Shown: one piece after another, positions 38,725 to 48,249 of the stretch
Position numbering within the stretch: the stretch's first letter is position 1
Layout of the letters: each line of letters begins with the position of its first letter
DNA from: an uncultured Pelagibacteraceae bacterium
GTDB lineage: Bacteria > Pseudomonadota > Alphaproteobacteria > Pelagibacterales > Pelagibacteraceae
DNA: 64,000 nt
NCBI GenBank assembly: GCA_902518165.1
Contig: CABYFB010000003.1
Span: 62,001 to 126,000, forward strand
Direction: 5' to 3'
Notes under the pieces: generated by a model
Seen by the model: the letters and a program-made list of their open reading frames with translations, nothing else
Databases searched by the model: none
Told to the model about the DNA's origin: nothing
Translations under genes and position numbers: made by a program

Positions 38725-40010
38725 TGAAATCAAAAAATGAAAATTTAAGAAAAAAATTTTTAATTTATGGTTTTGGGAAATCTGGTGCTTCATGTTTCAA
38801 ATATTTAAATAAAAAAAATCAATGCTTTATTTTTGATGATGAAAAGAAAAAAATATCTAATAAATTTAAGAAATTTTTTATTTCTAAATCAAAGTTATTA
38901 AATAATAATTTCGATAATATAATTATAAGTCCTGGTATTAATATAAATAGATGTCAGTTATCTAATTTTTTAAAAAGGAATAAAAAAAAAATTATTACTG
39001 ATTTAGATATTTTTTATAAATTTAACACTGAAAATTTAACAATTACTGTCACTGGCACTAATGGAAAATCAACAACTAGCAAGTTACTTTACAATATTTT
39101 GAAAAATCACAATTATGATGCAAGGTTAACAGGAAATATCGGAAACCCAATTTTAGACGAAAAAAGAGTTAATAAAAAAACTATTTTTGTTGTTGAAGCT
39201 TCCTCGTATCAATTAGCTTATAGTAAATATTTTAAATCGAAATTTTCTATAATCATAAATATTTCTCCGGATCATTTAGAAAGGCATATTACAATGAAAA
39301 ATTACATATTATCAAAATTAAAATGTGTAACTAAACAAAATAAAAATGATATCGCCATTATAGCAAATGATAGTTTATTAAAAAATTTTTTAAGATCTAA
39401 AAATATAAAATCTAAAATTATATTTGTGAGTAAAAATAAGTATGAGTATTTAAGAAGTAAGCTTAATAATTATAACTTTATAAATTCTATAAATTTTCAA
39501 AATATAAATTTCTTATTTGAATTATCAAAATACATGAAACTTAATTTAAAAATTGTTTTAAAAACTATCAACAATTTTAAACCTTTAAAATTTAGACAAG
39601 AAATAATTTTTACCTCAAAAAATTTAAAAATTGTAAATGATTCTAAATCAACAACATTATCTTCGACTATTCCTTTTTTAGAGACAAATGAAAAAATTTA
39701 TTGGATTTTGGGAGGATTGTTTAAGAAGGGTGATAAATTTAATTTAAATAAAAAATATTATAAAAATCTGGAAGCATATATATATGGAAAAGATAGATAT
39801 GTTTTTTTTAAATTATTCAAAAATAAGTTTAAAGTTAATTTATCAAAAGATTTAAAAAATTCTCTTAAGTTAATTCCTGATTTTAGGAATTTAAAAAGAA
39901 AGGTTACAATTTTATTTAGCCCTTCCGCTGCATCTTTTGATCAATATAAAAACTTTGAAGATAGAGGCAAAGAATTTAATGCATTAATTAAACAATATTT
40001 ACAAAAATAA
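38724..40010 (+). CDS. murD: UDP-N-acetylmuramoylalanine--D-glutamate ligase
   Basis: 428 residues. An N-terminal Rossmann-like domain (FLIYGFGKSGAS) is followed by the ATP P-loop VTGTNGKSTTSK at about 110-121, then VEASSYQL, NISPDHLERH, and a C-terminal domain containing NDSKSTTLSST and ILGG. It adds D-Glu to UDP-MurNAc-L-Ala. The sequence is very lysine/asparagine-rich and somewhat shorter than E. coli MurD in its C-terminal domain, in keeping with the streamlined genome. One-base overlaps with mraY and ftsW at both ends. Confidence 0.94.
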   Translation: MKSKNENLRKKFLIYGFGKSGASCFKYLNKKNQCFIFDDEKKKISNKFKKFFISKSKLLNNNFDNIIISPGININRCQLSNFLKRNKKKIITDLDIFYKFNTENLTITVTGTNGKSTTSKLLYNILKNHNYDARLTGNIGNPILDEKRVNKKTIFVVEASSYQLAYSKYFKSKFSIIINISPDHLERHITMKNYILSKLKCVTKQNKNDIAIIANDSLLKNFLRSKNIKSKIIFVSKNKYEYLRSKLNNYNFINSINFQNINFLFELSKYMKLNLKIVLKTINNFKPLKFRQEIIFTSKNLKIVNDSKSTTLSSTIPFLETNEKIYWILGGLFKKGDKFNLNKKYYKNLEAYIYGKDRYVFFKLFKNKFKVNLSKDLKNSLKLIPDFRNLKRKVTILFSPSAASFDQYKNFEDRGKEFNALIKQYLQK

Positions 40011-41119
40011 TGAATAAATATTTTGATACATTTTATGATTGGTGGAAAAATATCGATAAAACAATTTTTCTGATCATAAGCCTATTATTTTCATTAGGTC
40101 TATTTTTTTCTTTAGTATCAACATCAATAATAGCATCAGATAAACTAAATACAAATTCTTACTATTTTTTTTTAAAACATTTAATTTTTGTAAGTATAGG
40201 AGTAATTTTAATTTTAATTTTTTCTCTACTAGATCAAAAAATTTTAATTAGGATTTCAGTTATGCTTTTTTTATTTGCTTTTATTAGTTTGTTGTTAGTT
40301 CCTCTAATGGGAATAGAAGTTAAGGGATCAAAGAGATGGTTAGATATTGGATCATTGCCCAGGTTTCAACCAATTGAAACTTTAAAACCTTTTTTTGTAA
40401 TTGTTATTTCGTTAATAATTTCCTTGGAAAAAAAAAACTTATATTTAAAGTATTTTTTAAGCACTGTCGTTTTAATACCTATAATTATTCTACTTTTATC
40501 TCAACCAGATTTAGGACAAACATTACTAATAATTTCTGTATGGCTTGCAATTATTTTTGTTTCAGGAATAAATTTATTTCTTTTTGCAATCTCATTATTG
40601 GCAGTTTGTTCATTAACTCTCTTTTTAGTATTTTTAGTGCCTAAATTTGAATACATAAGAATAAGATTAATGTCATTTTTAGATACTTCTAGTGGAAATA
40701 ATTATCAGGCAGATAAAGCAAGTGATGCTATATCCAGCGGAGGTTTTTTTGGTAAAGGAATAGGAGAAGGCACTTTAAATTCAAGAATACCAGAAGCTCA
40801 TACAGATTATATTATTTCTGTGATTGCTGAGGAATTTGGGGTAATTATATTAATTGGTATAATATTACTTTATTTAATTTTTTCTTATAGAGTTTTAAAT
40901 AAAATAAATTTTACAAAAAATAACAATTTTAAACTTATACTGGTTGGAAGTATTTCACTAATACTTTTACAAACTTTTATTCATATTGGCGTCAATATTA
41001 GAATGCTTCCTACCACAGGAATGACAATGCCATTTATTAGTTATGGTGGTTCTTCTATAGTTGGAACATCAATTTTAACTGGAATAATATTAAATTTGAC
41101 TAAGAGAAAATTAGATTAG
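40010..41119 (+). CDS. ftsW: Septal peptidoglycan polymerase FtsW
   Basis: A 369-residue SEDS-family membrane protein with about ten helices. Family marks are GSKRWLDIGSLPRFQPIE (about 104-121), LLSQPDLGQTLL, a periplasmic loop with SGGFFGKGIGEG and the C-terminal IPEAHTDYIISVIAEEFG and LPTTGMTMPFISYGGSS. It polymerises lipid II at the septum with FtsI. It lies between murD and murG as in the standard cluster. No other SEDS gene is seen in the window. Start overlaps the murD stop by one base. Confidence 0.94.
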   Translation: MNKYFDTFYDWWKNIDKTIFLIISLLFSLGLFFSLVSTSIIASDKLNTNSYYFFLKHLIFVSIGVILILIFSLLDQKILIRISVMLFLFAFISLLLVPLMGIEVKGSKRWLDIGSLPRFQPIETLKPFFVIVISLIISLEKKNLYLKYFLSTVVLIPIIILLLSQPDLGQTLLIISVWLAIIFVSGINLFLFAISLLAVCSLTLFLVFLVPKFEYIRIRLMSFLDTSSGNNYQADKASDAISSGGFFGKGIGEGTLNSRIPEAHTDYIISVIAEEFGVIILIGIILLYLIFSYRVLNKINFTKNNNFKLILVGSISLILLQTFIHIGVNIRMLPTTGMTMPFISYGGSSIVGTSILTGIILNLTKRKLD

Positions 41120-41120
41120 T

Positions 41121-42197
41121 ATGAAAAATATACTTATAGTTACAGGTGGATCTGGTGGTCACGTAGTACCATCAACTTCTTTTTTTGAGCATTTGAAAAA
41201 TAAATTTTCAGTAAGTTTGGTGTCAGATTTGAGAGGAAGCAAATTTATAAATATCAATAAGTTTAAATATGAATTAATAGATGTACCTAATTTATTTTTA
41301 AAACCTTATTTACTTCCGATTAATATATTTAAATATTTTTTAAATATTTTTAAATCTATTAGTTTCATAAAAAAAAATAATACAAATATTTTAATTAGCA
41401 CTGGTGGATATATGACATTTCCGTTTTGTTTAGCTGCATTTATATTAAAAAAAAAAATTTTCTTGTTTGAACCCAATAATGTTTTAGGCAGGTCTAACCG
41501 ATTTGCCCTAAAATTTTCAACAAAAATAATTTGTTACAATGAAAATTTAAAAAATTTCCCAAAAAAATATAATTCTAAAAAAGTTGTTGTTGAACCAATT
41601 TTAAAAAAAGAGATATATGATTTAGGAAAAAATTCAATTGACCTAAAAAAAGAAACAAAAAAAATTCTTATTATTGGTGGAAGTCAAGGAGCATCATTTT
41701 TTGATGAAAATATTACAGATTTAATTATTGAAATTTCGAAAAAACGTAAGATTGAGGTTATTCAGCAAATATCTAACAATAATAATTTAGCTCAGATAAA
41801 AAGTAAATATGACAAATCAAATATAAGTTATAAATTTATTGAATTTACTAATGATATTTATGAACTTTACAATGGTATAGATTTAGCAATTACCAGAGGA
41901 GGAGCAAGCACATTAAGTGAACTTTCATTCTTAAATATCCCATTTGTTTCAATACCCCTTCCATCTGCAAAAGATAATCATCAATTCCATAACTCAGAAT
42001 ATTACCATAAAAAAAATTGTTGCTGGTTAATAAATCAGAGTAAATTTGAAAAGGACAAATTTGCAAAAATGTTTCTTGAGATATTTAACAATTATCAAAA
42101 TTACAGTGAAAAAATTAAAAATCTCGAGAAAATTAATAAAAATAATACTTGGAATAATATAAATAATAAGATTATAGAAATTATAGATGAAAATTAA
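41121..42197 (+). CDS. murG: UDP-GlcNAc transferase MurG (lipid II synthase)
   Basis: A 358-residue peripheral GT-B glycosyltransferase that adds GlcNAc to lipid I on the cytoplasmic face. The N-terminal glycine loop is VTGGSGGHVVPS, the linker region contains LISTGGYMTFPFCLAA, and the C-terminal domain has IIGGSQGASFF and the donor-binding ITRGGASTLSELSFLNIPFVSIPLP...DNHQ. All are typical MurG motifs. It starts one base after the ftsW stop and overlaps murC by 11 bases. Length and domain order are normal. Confidence 0.95.
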   Translation: MKNILIVTGGSGGHVVPSTSFFEHLKNKFSVSLVSDLRGSKFININKFKYELIDVPNLFLKPYLLPINIFKYFLNIFKSISFIKKNNTNILISTGGYMTFPFCLAAFILKKKIFLFEPNNVLGRSNRFALKFSTKIICYNENLKNFPKKYNSKKVVVEPILKKEIYDLGKNSIDLKKETKKILIIGGSQGASFFDENITDLIIEISKKRKIEVIQQISNNNNLAQIKSKYDKSNISYKFIEFTNDIYELYNGIDLAITRGGASTLSELSFLNIPFVSIPLPSAKDNHQFHNSEYYHKKNCCWLINQSKFEKDKFAKMFLEIFNNYQNYSEKIKNLEKINKNNTWNNINNKIIEIIDEN

Positions 42198-43569
42198 TAT
42201 TGGAAAAACTGAATTAATTCATTTTGTTGGTATCGGTGGTATTGGAATGAGTGGTTTAGCATTAATAATGCATAGTCTAGGTTTTAAAATACAAGGAAGC
42301 GATATATCTGATAATAAAAATCTTAATTTACTTAGAAAAAGAAAAATTCCAATTTATCTAAAGCATAGTAGCCAAAATATAAAAAATTGTACCATGTTAG
42401 TAGTTTCATCTGCCATAAAAAAATCAAATCCAGAATATAAGCACGCTAAAAAATTAAAATTGCCCATATACAAAAGAGGAGAATTATTAGGTCATATAGT
42501 TTCTTTAATGAAAAATATTGTTGTGACAGGATCTCACGGTAAAACAACGACAACATCAATTTTGTCGAACATTTTGAATTGTGCAAAACTAGATCCCACC
42601 ATAATAAATGGAGGTGTTTTGAATTCGATAGGAAGTTCAGCTAAATTAGGAAAAAGTGACTGGAGTTTAGTAGAGTCAGACGAGTCAGATGGTAGCTTTC
42701 TAAAAATTCCTTTTAATTACTCTATAATAACCAATATTGATAATGAACACTTGGATTACTACAAAACAATGAAAAATTTAAAAAACAAGTTTATAGAATT
42801 TGTTGATAAGACCCCCTCATTTGGAAAAGCTTTTTTGTGCTTAGATGATCAAAATATAAAAAGTATTTTGCCAAAACTTAAAAACAATAATTATTATACA
42901 TTTGGCATAAATAAGAATTCAAATTTTCATATTTTCAATATAATTCAAAATAAAACTTATTCAAAATTTAGTATTAGAATTAAAATACCTGGTAAGAAAA
43001 AAATTATAAAAAATATTTCAATACCTTTGTTAGGTTTGCATAACATCAAAAATGCAACATCTGCATTAGCCCTAGCATTTTCAATAGGTGTATCAGATAA
43101 CGTAATAAAAATAGGCTTAAAAAACTTTAATGGGGTGCAGAGAAGATTTAATTTCTTGTTTGAAATTAATAAAGTACCATTTTTTGATGATTACGCTCAT
43201 CATCCAACAGAAATTTCATCTGTATTAGATGGTGTTAGCAAAGTATATGATAAAGAAGATATAGTTTGTATTTTCCAACCGCATAGAATCTCAAGAGTAA
43301 AAAATTTAAAAAAAGAATTTTCCAAGTGTTTTAAAAATGCAAATACAATTTTACTATGCCCCATTTATAAAGCGAGTGAGAATATAAAGCTAGGATTTTC
43401 ATATAATTCATTTGCAAAACTAATTGCGAAAAACTCTAAAGTAAATTTAATAATGCTTAAAAATGAAATAGAGTTAAAAAAAATTGTCAAAAACATAGCA
43501 TTTGGAAATAAAATATTTATTGCTATGGGAGCTGGTTCTGTAACTAATTGGGTAAGAAATCTTAATTAA
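42187..43569 (+). CDS. murC: UDP-N-acetylmuramate--L-alanine ligase
   Basis: 460 residues. The N-terminal UDP-binding domain starts HFVGIGGIGMSGLALIM, the P-loop is GSHGKTTTTSIL around 113-124, with VESDESDGSF and TNIDNEHLDYY following. The C-terminal domain has DDYAHHPTEI and FQPHRISR. It adds the first amino acid (L-Ala) to UDP-MurNAc. Order murG-murC-murB is canonical for Alphaproteobacteria. It overlaps murG by 11 bases and is separated from murB by one base. Confidence 0.96.
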   Translation: MKINIGKTELIHFVGIGGIGMSGLALIMHSLGFKIQGSDISDNKNLNLLRKRKIPIYLKHSSQNIKNCTMLVVSSAIKKSNPEYKHAKKLKLPIYKRGELLGHIVSLMKNIVVTGSHGKTTTTSILSNILNCAKLDPTIINGGVLNSIGSSAKLGKSDWSLVESDESDGSFLKIPFNYSIITNIDNEHLDYYKTMKNLKNKFIEFVDKTPSFGKAFLCLDDQNIKSILPKLKNNNYYTFGINKNSNFHIFNIIQNKTYSKFSIRIKIPGKKKIIKNISIPLLGLHNIKNATSALALAFSIGVSDNVIKIGLKNFNGVQRRFNFLFEINKVPFFDDYAHHPTEISSVLDGVSKVYDKEDIVCIFQPHRISRVKNLKKEFSKCFKNANTILLCPIYKASENIKLGFSYNSFAKLIAKNSKVNLIMLKNEIELKKIVKNIAFGNKIFIAMGAGSVTNWVRNLN

Positions 43570-43570
43570 T

Positions 43571-44479
43571 ATGGAATTGAAAGATATTGAAGAATTTAAA
43601 AAAAAATTTGATGCAGACCTATTTTTTAATATCGATATTAAGAAGTTTAATTGGTTTAATATAGGGGGTAAATCAAAAATCTTTTTCAAACCAAAAAATC
43701 TTATAGAGTTAAAAGAATTCCTAAAATTATATAATAATAGAGGGAAGATGTTTATATTAGGAATGGGTTCAAATGTATTATTTAAAGACAATATTTATGA
43801 AGGTGTAATTATTAAACTTAGCAGCAATTTTGGTACATTATCAAAACTAAAATCAGATACTATTATAGCAGGTTCAGCTTGTTCACAAAAAAAACTTTCA
43901 GAATACGCATTAGAGAATGGAATAAGTGGTTTTGAATTTATGTATTGTATTCCTGGTTCAGTTGGTGGCGGCCTTCAAATGAATTCTGGGTGTTTTGGAA
44001 CAGAATTTAAAGATAAATTAATTTCACTTCAATGTATTGATACAAATGGTAATATTAAAATCATACCATCTAACAAAATTAAATTTAAATATAGAAAGAT
44101 AGAATTAGATGAATATCTAATTTTTTTAAGCGCTACATTTAAAGGAGATTTATCAAAGAAAAATAAAATAAAAAATTTGATGGAAGAATTGGCCATAAAA
44201 AAAAATAATTCTCAACCTTCAAAAATTAAGACTGGTGGAAGTACATTTAAAAATCCAATAGATCAAACAACAAAGAAAGCTTGGGAACTTATAAAAGAGT
44301 CAGTACCAGAAAACATAAATTTTGGAGATGCCCATATATCAAAAAAACATTCAAATTTTTTTGTTAATAAAAATAATGCCTCATTTGATGAAATGAACTC
44401 GTTAATTAATTATGTTAAAAAAAACGTTAAAGATAAAACCGGAATTAATATTAATTTAGAAATTAAAATCATAGAATAA
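43571..44479 (+). CDS. murB: UDP-N-acetylenolpyruvoylglucosamine reductase
   Basis: A 302-residue FAD/NADPH enzyme that reduces enolpyruvyl-UDP-GlcNAc to UDP-MurNAc. Motifs: NIGGKSKIFFKP near 30, the FAD-binding ILGMGSNVLFKD around 62, FEFMYCIPGSVGGGLQMNSGCFG around 120-142, the catalytic serine in TGGSTFKNP around 222, and a C-terminal glutamate region (GININLEIKI). The sequence pattern is type II/alphaproteobacterial MurB. The end shares a base with the ddl start. It supplies the substrate for MurC immediately upstream. Confidence 0.95.
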   Translation: MELKDIEEFKKKFDADLFFNIDIKKFNWFNIGGKSKIFFKPKNLIELKEFLKLYNNRGKMFILGMGSNVLFKDNIYEGVIIKLSSNFGTLSKLKSDTIIAGSACSQKKLSEYALENGISGFEFMYCIPGSVGGGLQMNSGCFGTEFKDKLISLQCIDTNGNIKIIPSNKIKFKYRKIELDEYLIFLSATFKGDLSKKNKIKNLMEELAIKKNNSQPSKIKTGGSTFKNPIDQTTKKAWELIKESVPENINFGDAHISKKHSNFFVNKNNASFDEMNSLINYVKKNVKDKTGININLEIKIIE

Positions 44480-45399
44480 TGAAGAAAATTCTAATTTTAG
44501 CAGGCGGGTATTCGAAAGAAAAAGAAATTAGCATAGAAACCGCAAAAAGTGTTTTTTATGAACTAAATAAAGATAAAAAATATAATATTAAAGTCGTAAA
44601 TCCTGATGGGAAATTTATAAAAGTATTAAGAAAATTTAAACCTAATATAGTATTAAATTTATTGCATGGAAGATACGGTGAGGATGGTTATATTCAAGCT
44701 ATTTTAGAATCAGAAAAAATAAAATATACTCATTCAGGGGTACTATCATCATCACTAGCAATTGACAAAGAATTATCAAAAAAAATATTTATTAAAAATA
44801 AAATTTTGACACCTAAGTTTATCAAATATTCTTACAGAAATAATATTAATAAACTTAAATTTATTAAATATTTACAAGAAGCAATTGGATTTCCTTTAGT
44901 TGTGAAACCTATTAATGAAGGCTCTAGTGTTAATGTTTTTATTTGCAATAAACATAATTTTATAAAAAATTTAAAAAAGTTAAATGAATACGGGGAAATT
45001 TTAATTGAGAAGTATATACCAGGAAGAGAAATACAAGTTGCGATTTTGGAAGATAAAGTGCTTGGAGCAATTGAGCTAAAGCCAACTAGAAAATTTTACG
45101 ATTATGAAGCTAAATATAATCCAAAAGCTAGAACGAAACATATAATTCCAGTAGAGATATCAAAACATAAATATCAAGAAGTAGCTAAAATTGCGTTAAA
45201 AGCCCATAAAATTTTAAATTGCAGAGGGGTTACACGTTCAGATTTTAGGTATTATAAAAATTCATTTTATTTACTTGAAACTAATACACAACCGGGGATG
45301 ACCTCCCTGTCATTAGTTCCTGAAATAGCAAAATTTAATAACATTACTTTCAAAAATTTGATAAAAAAAATTTTGGAAGATGCCTCAATTAATAAATAA
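44479..45399 (+). CDS. ddl: D-alanine--D-alanine ligase
   Basis: A 306-residue ATP-grasp ligase making the D-Ala-D-Ala dipeptide used by the MurF half of the fused ligase. Seen are ILAGGYSKEKEISIETAKSV at the N terminus, NLLHGRYGEDGYIQA around 60, FPLVVKPINEGSSVNV around 141, LIEKYIPGREI, and the C-terminal RGVTRSDFRY...LLETNTQPGMT with the Mg-binding Asp/Glu/Asn. Position between murB and ftsQ is canonical. The last 20 bases overlap ftsQ. Length is normal. Confidence 0.95.
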   Translation: MKKILILAGGYSKEKEISIETAKSVFYELNKDKKYNIKVVNPDGKFIKVLRKFKPNIVLNLLHGRYGEDGYIQAILESEKIKYTHSGVLSSSLAIDKELSKKIFIKNKILTPKFIKYSYRNNINKLKFIKYLQEAIGFPLVVKPINEGSSVNVFICNKHNFIKNLKKLNEYGEILIEKYIPGREIQVAILEDKVLGAIELKPTRKFYDYEAKYNPKARTKHIIPVEISKHKYQEVAKIALKAHKILNCRGVTRSDFRYYKNSFYLLETNTQPGMTSLSLVPEIAKFNNITFKNLIKKILEDASINK

Positions 45400-46069
45400 A
45401 AAAAAAATATATTTTTATGTGTTTTCATTCTTACTTATATCAACAATTTTAAACAATAATTTAATAAGAAATTTAAGTAATATCTTTAAAGTTAGTGATA
45501 TAAAAATCGAAAATACTAAACAAGAGATCGATCAATTAATCTTATTAAACACAAGTTTTTTATTAGAAAAAAACATTTTTTTTGTAAACAAAAAAAAAAT
45601 TTTGAAAAATTTAGATAAACTTAATTTCATTGAAAGTATAAGTATAGAAAAAATATATCCCTCAACTATTCACATAAAAACTAAAGTGACTAATTTTGTA
45701 GCAATTACATATATAGACCAAAAAAAACATTTTGTAGGATTAAATGGTAATTTTATATTAGCTAAAAATATTTTAAACGAAAAGAAATTACCAATAATAT
45801 TTGGAAAATTTAACCCAGGTGATTACATTCTTCTTCAAAGAGAACTTTTGCGCCAAAAAATTGATCCCAATGAAATAATTAAATATTACTTTCATAAAAA
45901 TAAAAGATGGGATTTGCATTTTAAAAATAATATTATAATTAAACTACCTAGCAAAAATATTACTAAAGCATTAAAATTACTAAAAGAATTTGAATTAAGT
46001 AACATTATACCCCCGGGCACAATTATTGATTTAAGAATTCAAAATAGGTTAATTTTGAGTAATGAATAA
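45380..46069 (+). CDS. ftsQ: Cell division protein FtsQ
   Basis: 229 residues, bitopic. A short cytoplasmic tail is followed by one membrane span (about 10-27) and a periplasmic POTRA domain (VSDIKIENTKQEIDQLILLN, FIESISIEKIYPSTIHIKTKVTNFVAITY) and beta domain (KRWDLHFKNNIIIKLP). FtsQ bridges the FtsZ-ring proteins and FtsLB-FtsWI. The start lies inside ddl and the end overlaps ftsA by 8 bases. It is shorter in its N-terminal tail than many alphaproteobacterial FtsQ proteins, which often have long cytoplasmic extensions. Confidence 0.9.
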   Translation: MPQLINKKKIYFYVFSFLLISTILNNNLIRNLSNIFKVSDIKIENTKQEIDQLILLNTSFLLEKNIFFVNKKKILKNLDKLNFIESISIEKIYPSTIHIKTKVTNFVAITYIDQKKHFVGLNGNFILAKNILNEKKLPIIFGKFNPGDYILLQRELLRQKIDPNEIIKYYFHKNKRWDLHFKNNIIIKLPSKNITKALKLLKEFELSNIIPPGTIIDLRIQNRLILSNE

Positions 46070-47228
46070 AAGAAATTTTTTCAATGTCATTGATTTTGGA
46101 TCTTCCAAAATTAGACTTTCTACTTTTGATATTAATTTTAATGAAAAATTTTCAGATTCAATAAATGTTTCTATAAACGAAGATTTTAAAAATCATTTTG
46201 AAGCAATTAATAAAATTGTAAAAAAAGCTGAAAAAAAATTTTCTCATCATATTGAAGATATTATTTTAACTTTGGACTCTGTAGAATTATTTGTAATAGA
46301 CATATCTTTAACAAAAAATGTAGATAGAAGTTCAAAGGTTAATAAATTGTATGAATCTTTAATATTAGAATTAAAACAAATTATTAATTCATATTATGAT
46401 AAATACTATTTATCTCAGGTAATAATTGATAAATGCATTCTAGATAATGAGAGAATTTTTGAGGAACTCCCAAAAGATAAAATAATCATAAATAATTTAA
46501 AAGTAGACTTTAAATTAGTTTGTTTTCCAAAAAAATTTATTAAGAAAATTAAAGATAACTTTATTAAAATTAATCTAAACATATTAAATACTTTTTGTTC
46601 ATCTTATGTAAAATCGCAATCTTACGTAAAAAAAATAATTAAAGATAAAGTTTCCTTTTTAGATATTGGGTGTAGAAGATCTTCATTTATTTTTTTTGAA
46701 AAAAAAAAATTAAAATTTATCGAAACAATCCCAATAGGAGGAATCAATATAACAAAAGATATTTCAAAAATTTTTGAAATTTCAGAGACGGATGCAGAAG
46801 AATTAAAAAAATCACTAAATAAAACTTATACAGAGTTTGCATACGAAAATAACAAATTAGAAAATTCAAATATTATTCAAGAAATTATAAATAAAAATAT
46901 TTCAATAGATTTGTTAAAAAAAGTTATACTTTATAGAGTCCAAGAAATTATGGATTTATCTTTTAAAAAATCAAAAATTAATAGTCGTAAGTATACTTTA
47001 GAAGACACAGAATTGTTGTTAATTGGTGAAGGATCTAAAATATTTAATAATAACTCTTTTTATTTGAATGATAGATTTGGTTTTAAATCAATTAATTTCT
47101 ATACTGAGACGGATGTTCAGATTTGTAAATGTGCTCTTGACAATCATATAAAAAATTACGATCTACCAAGAATAATTAGTAAAAAACAGGGAATTTTTGA
47201 GAGATTTTTTAATTTTTTCAGTAAATAA
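46062..47228 (+). CDS. ftsA: Cell division protein FtsA
   Basis: A 388-residue actin-like ATPase that tethers FtsZ to the membrane. The phosphate-1 motif is NVIDFGSSKIRLSTFD near the N terminus. SFLDIGCRRSSFIFFE (about 198-213) is the second phosphate motif, followed by PIGGINITKDI, and GEGSKIF near 325 fits the adenosine motif. The last 15 residues (KKQGIFERFFNFFSK) form an amphipathic membrane-targeting helix. It is divergent and lysine-rich, so identity rests on these motifs and position. In most genomes ftsZ would follow; here lpxC does. Confidence 0.9.
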   Translation: MNKRNFFNVIDFGSSKIRLSTFDINFNEKFSDSINVSINEDFKNHFEAINKIVKKAEKKFSHHIEDIILTLDSVELFVIDISLTKNVDRSSKVNKLYESLILELKQIINSYYDKYYLSQVIIDKCILDNERIFEELPKDKIIINNLKVDFKLVCFPKKFIKKIKDNFIKINLNILNTFCSSYVKSQSYVKKIIKDKVSFLDIGCRRSSFIFFEKKKLKFIETIPIGGINITKDISKIFEISETDAEELKKSLNKTYTEFAYENNKLENSNIIQEIINKNISIDLLKKVILYRVQEIMDLSFKKSKINSRKYTLEDTELLLIGEGSKIFNNNSFYLNDRFGFKSINFYTETDVQICKCALDNHIKNYDLPRIISKKQGIFERFFNFFSK

Positions 47229-47290
47229 TTGTATTTTCTTGTAATATTTCTTGAGTACTTTTGGAAGGCAAGTTTTTATATATATTCAAT

Positions 47291-48211
47291 GTGTCTATAC
47301 TTACTCAAAAAACAGTTTCTCAAAAAATTTCTTTTAATGGTGTTGGCATACATACTGGTAAAAAAGTTAATTTAAATATTCTTCCAGCATCTCCAAATAC
47401 AGGTATAACTTTTAAAAGAATTGACTTAAAAACCAATAATATAATTTATCCAAATTATGCAAACGTTGTAGATACGACTTTATGTACAACAATATCTAAT
47501 GAATATGGAGCTAAAGTATCTACAATTGAACATTTAATGGGAGCACTTTATGGTATAGGCGTTGATAATGCGTTTATTGAAATAGATGCTGATGAAGTAC
47601 CAATTATGGATGGCTCTGCAAAACTTTTTGTAGATAAAATCAATGAAGTTGGACTTAAATTTAGTGATCAGCCAATTAAAATAATTAAAATAAATCAGAA
47701 AATTAAATTTGAAGATGGCGAAAAATTTATTTCTATAGACAAATCAAATGTATCTGGTGATATTGAATTTGAAATTAAATATAATAATGAATTGATTGGT
47801 ACACAAAAAAGCAAAATTAATGTTTTTGAAGACAATTTAAGTGAAATATATGATTCAAGAACCTTTTGTTTATTTGAAGATATAGAGAAACTAAAAAAAA
47901 TGAATCTTGGAAAAGGTGGAAGTTTAGATAATGCAATTGTAATTAAAGATAACAAAATTTTAAATGAATATGGACTAAGAAATAAATTAGAATTTGTAAA
48001 TCATAAAATACTTGATTGTATGGGTGACTTATTTTTATCAGGTTATAAAATCATAGGTAGTATTAAATGCTCACAAGGAGGCCATAAACTTACTAATCAA
48101 TTATTAAGGAAAATATTTAACGACCAAAACAATTACTCTTTAATAGAAATTAAAGGGAAACAACTACCTCATACTTTTGCAAATTATCATAATCTTAAGT
48201 CTATAGCTTAA
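47291..48211 (+). CDS. lpxC: UDP-3-O-acyl-N-acetylglucosamine deacetylase
   Basis: About 306 residues from a GTG at 47291 (SILTQKTVSQKISFNGVGIHTGKKV). This is the zinc deacetylase of the first committed step of lipid A synthesis. Zinc ligands: His in STIEHLMGALYG, and HKILDCMGD; the catalytic His is in GGHKLTNQ. No in-frame ATG lies near the start; the frame opens with TTG at 47261, which would add ten residues unlike the family. The GTG is therefore preferred, although no Shine-Dalgarno supports it. It occupies the canonical position after the ftsQ-ftsA block, except that ftsZ is missing. Confidence 0.93.
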   Translation: MSILTQKTVSQKISFNGVGIHTGKKVNLNILPASPNTGITFKRIDLKTNNIIYPNYANVVDTTLCTTISNEYGAKVSTIEHLMGALYGIGVDNAFIEIDADEVPIMDGSAKLFVDKINEVGLKFSDQPIKIIKINQKIKFEDGEKFISIDKSNVSGDIEFEIKYNNELIGTQKSKINVFEDNLSEIYDSRTFCLFEDIEKLKKMNLGKGGSLDNAIVIKDNKILNEYGLRNKLEFVNHKILDCMGDLFLSGYKIIGSIKCSQGGHKLTNQLLRKIFNDQNNYSLIEIKGKQLPHTFANYHNLKSIA

Positions 48212-48249
48212 AAGTTACAATTTTATTTTTAATCTGATAAAACCATCAA

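Noticed and set aside
47731..47955. Second antisense gene in lpxC
   Set aside because: Reverse-strand shadow with no recognisable protein features.
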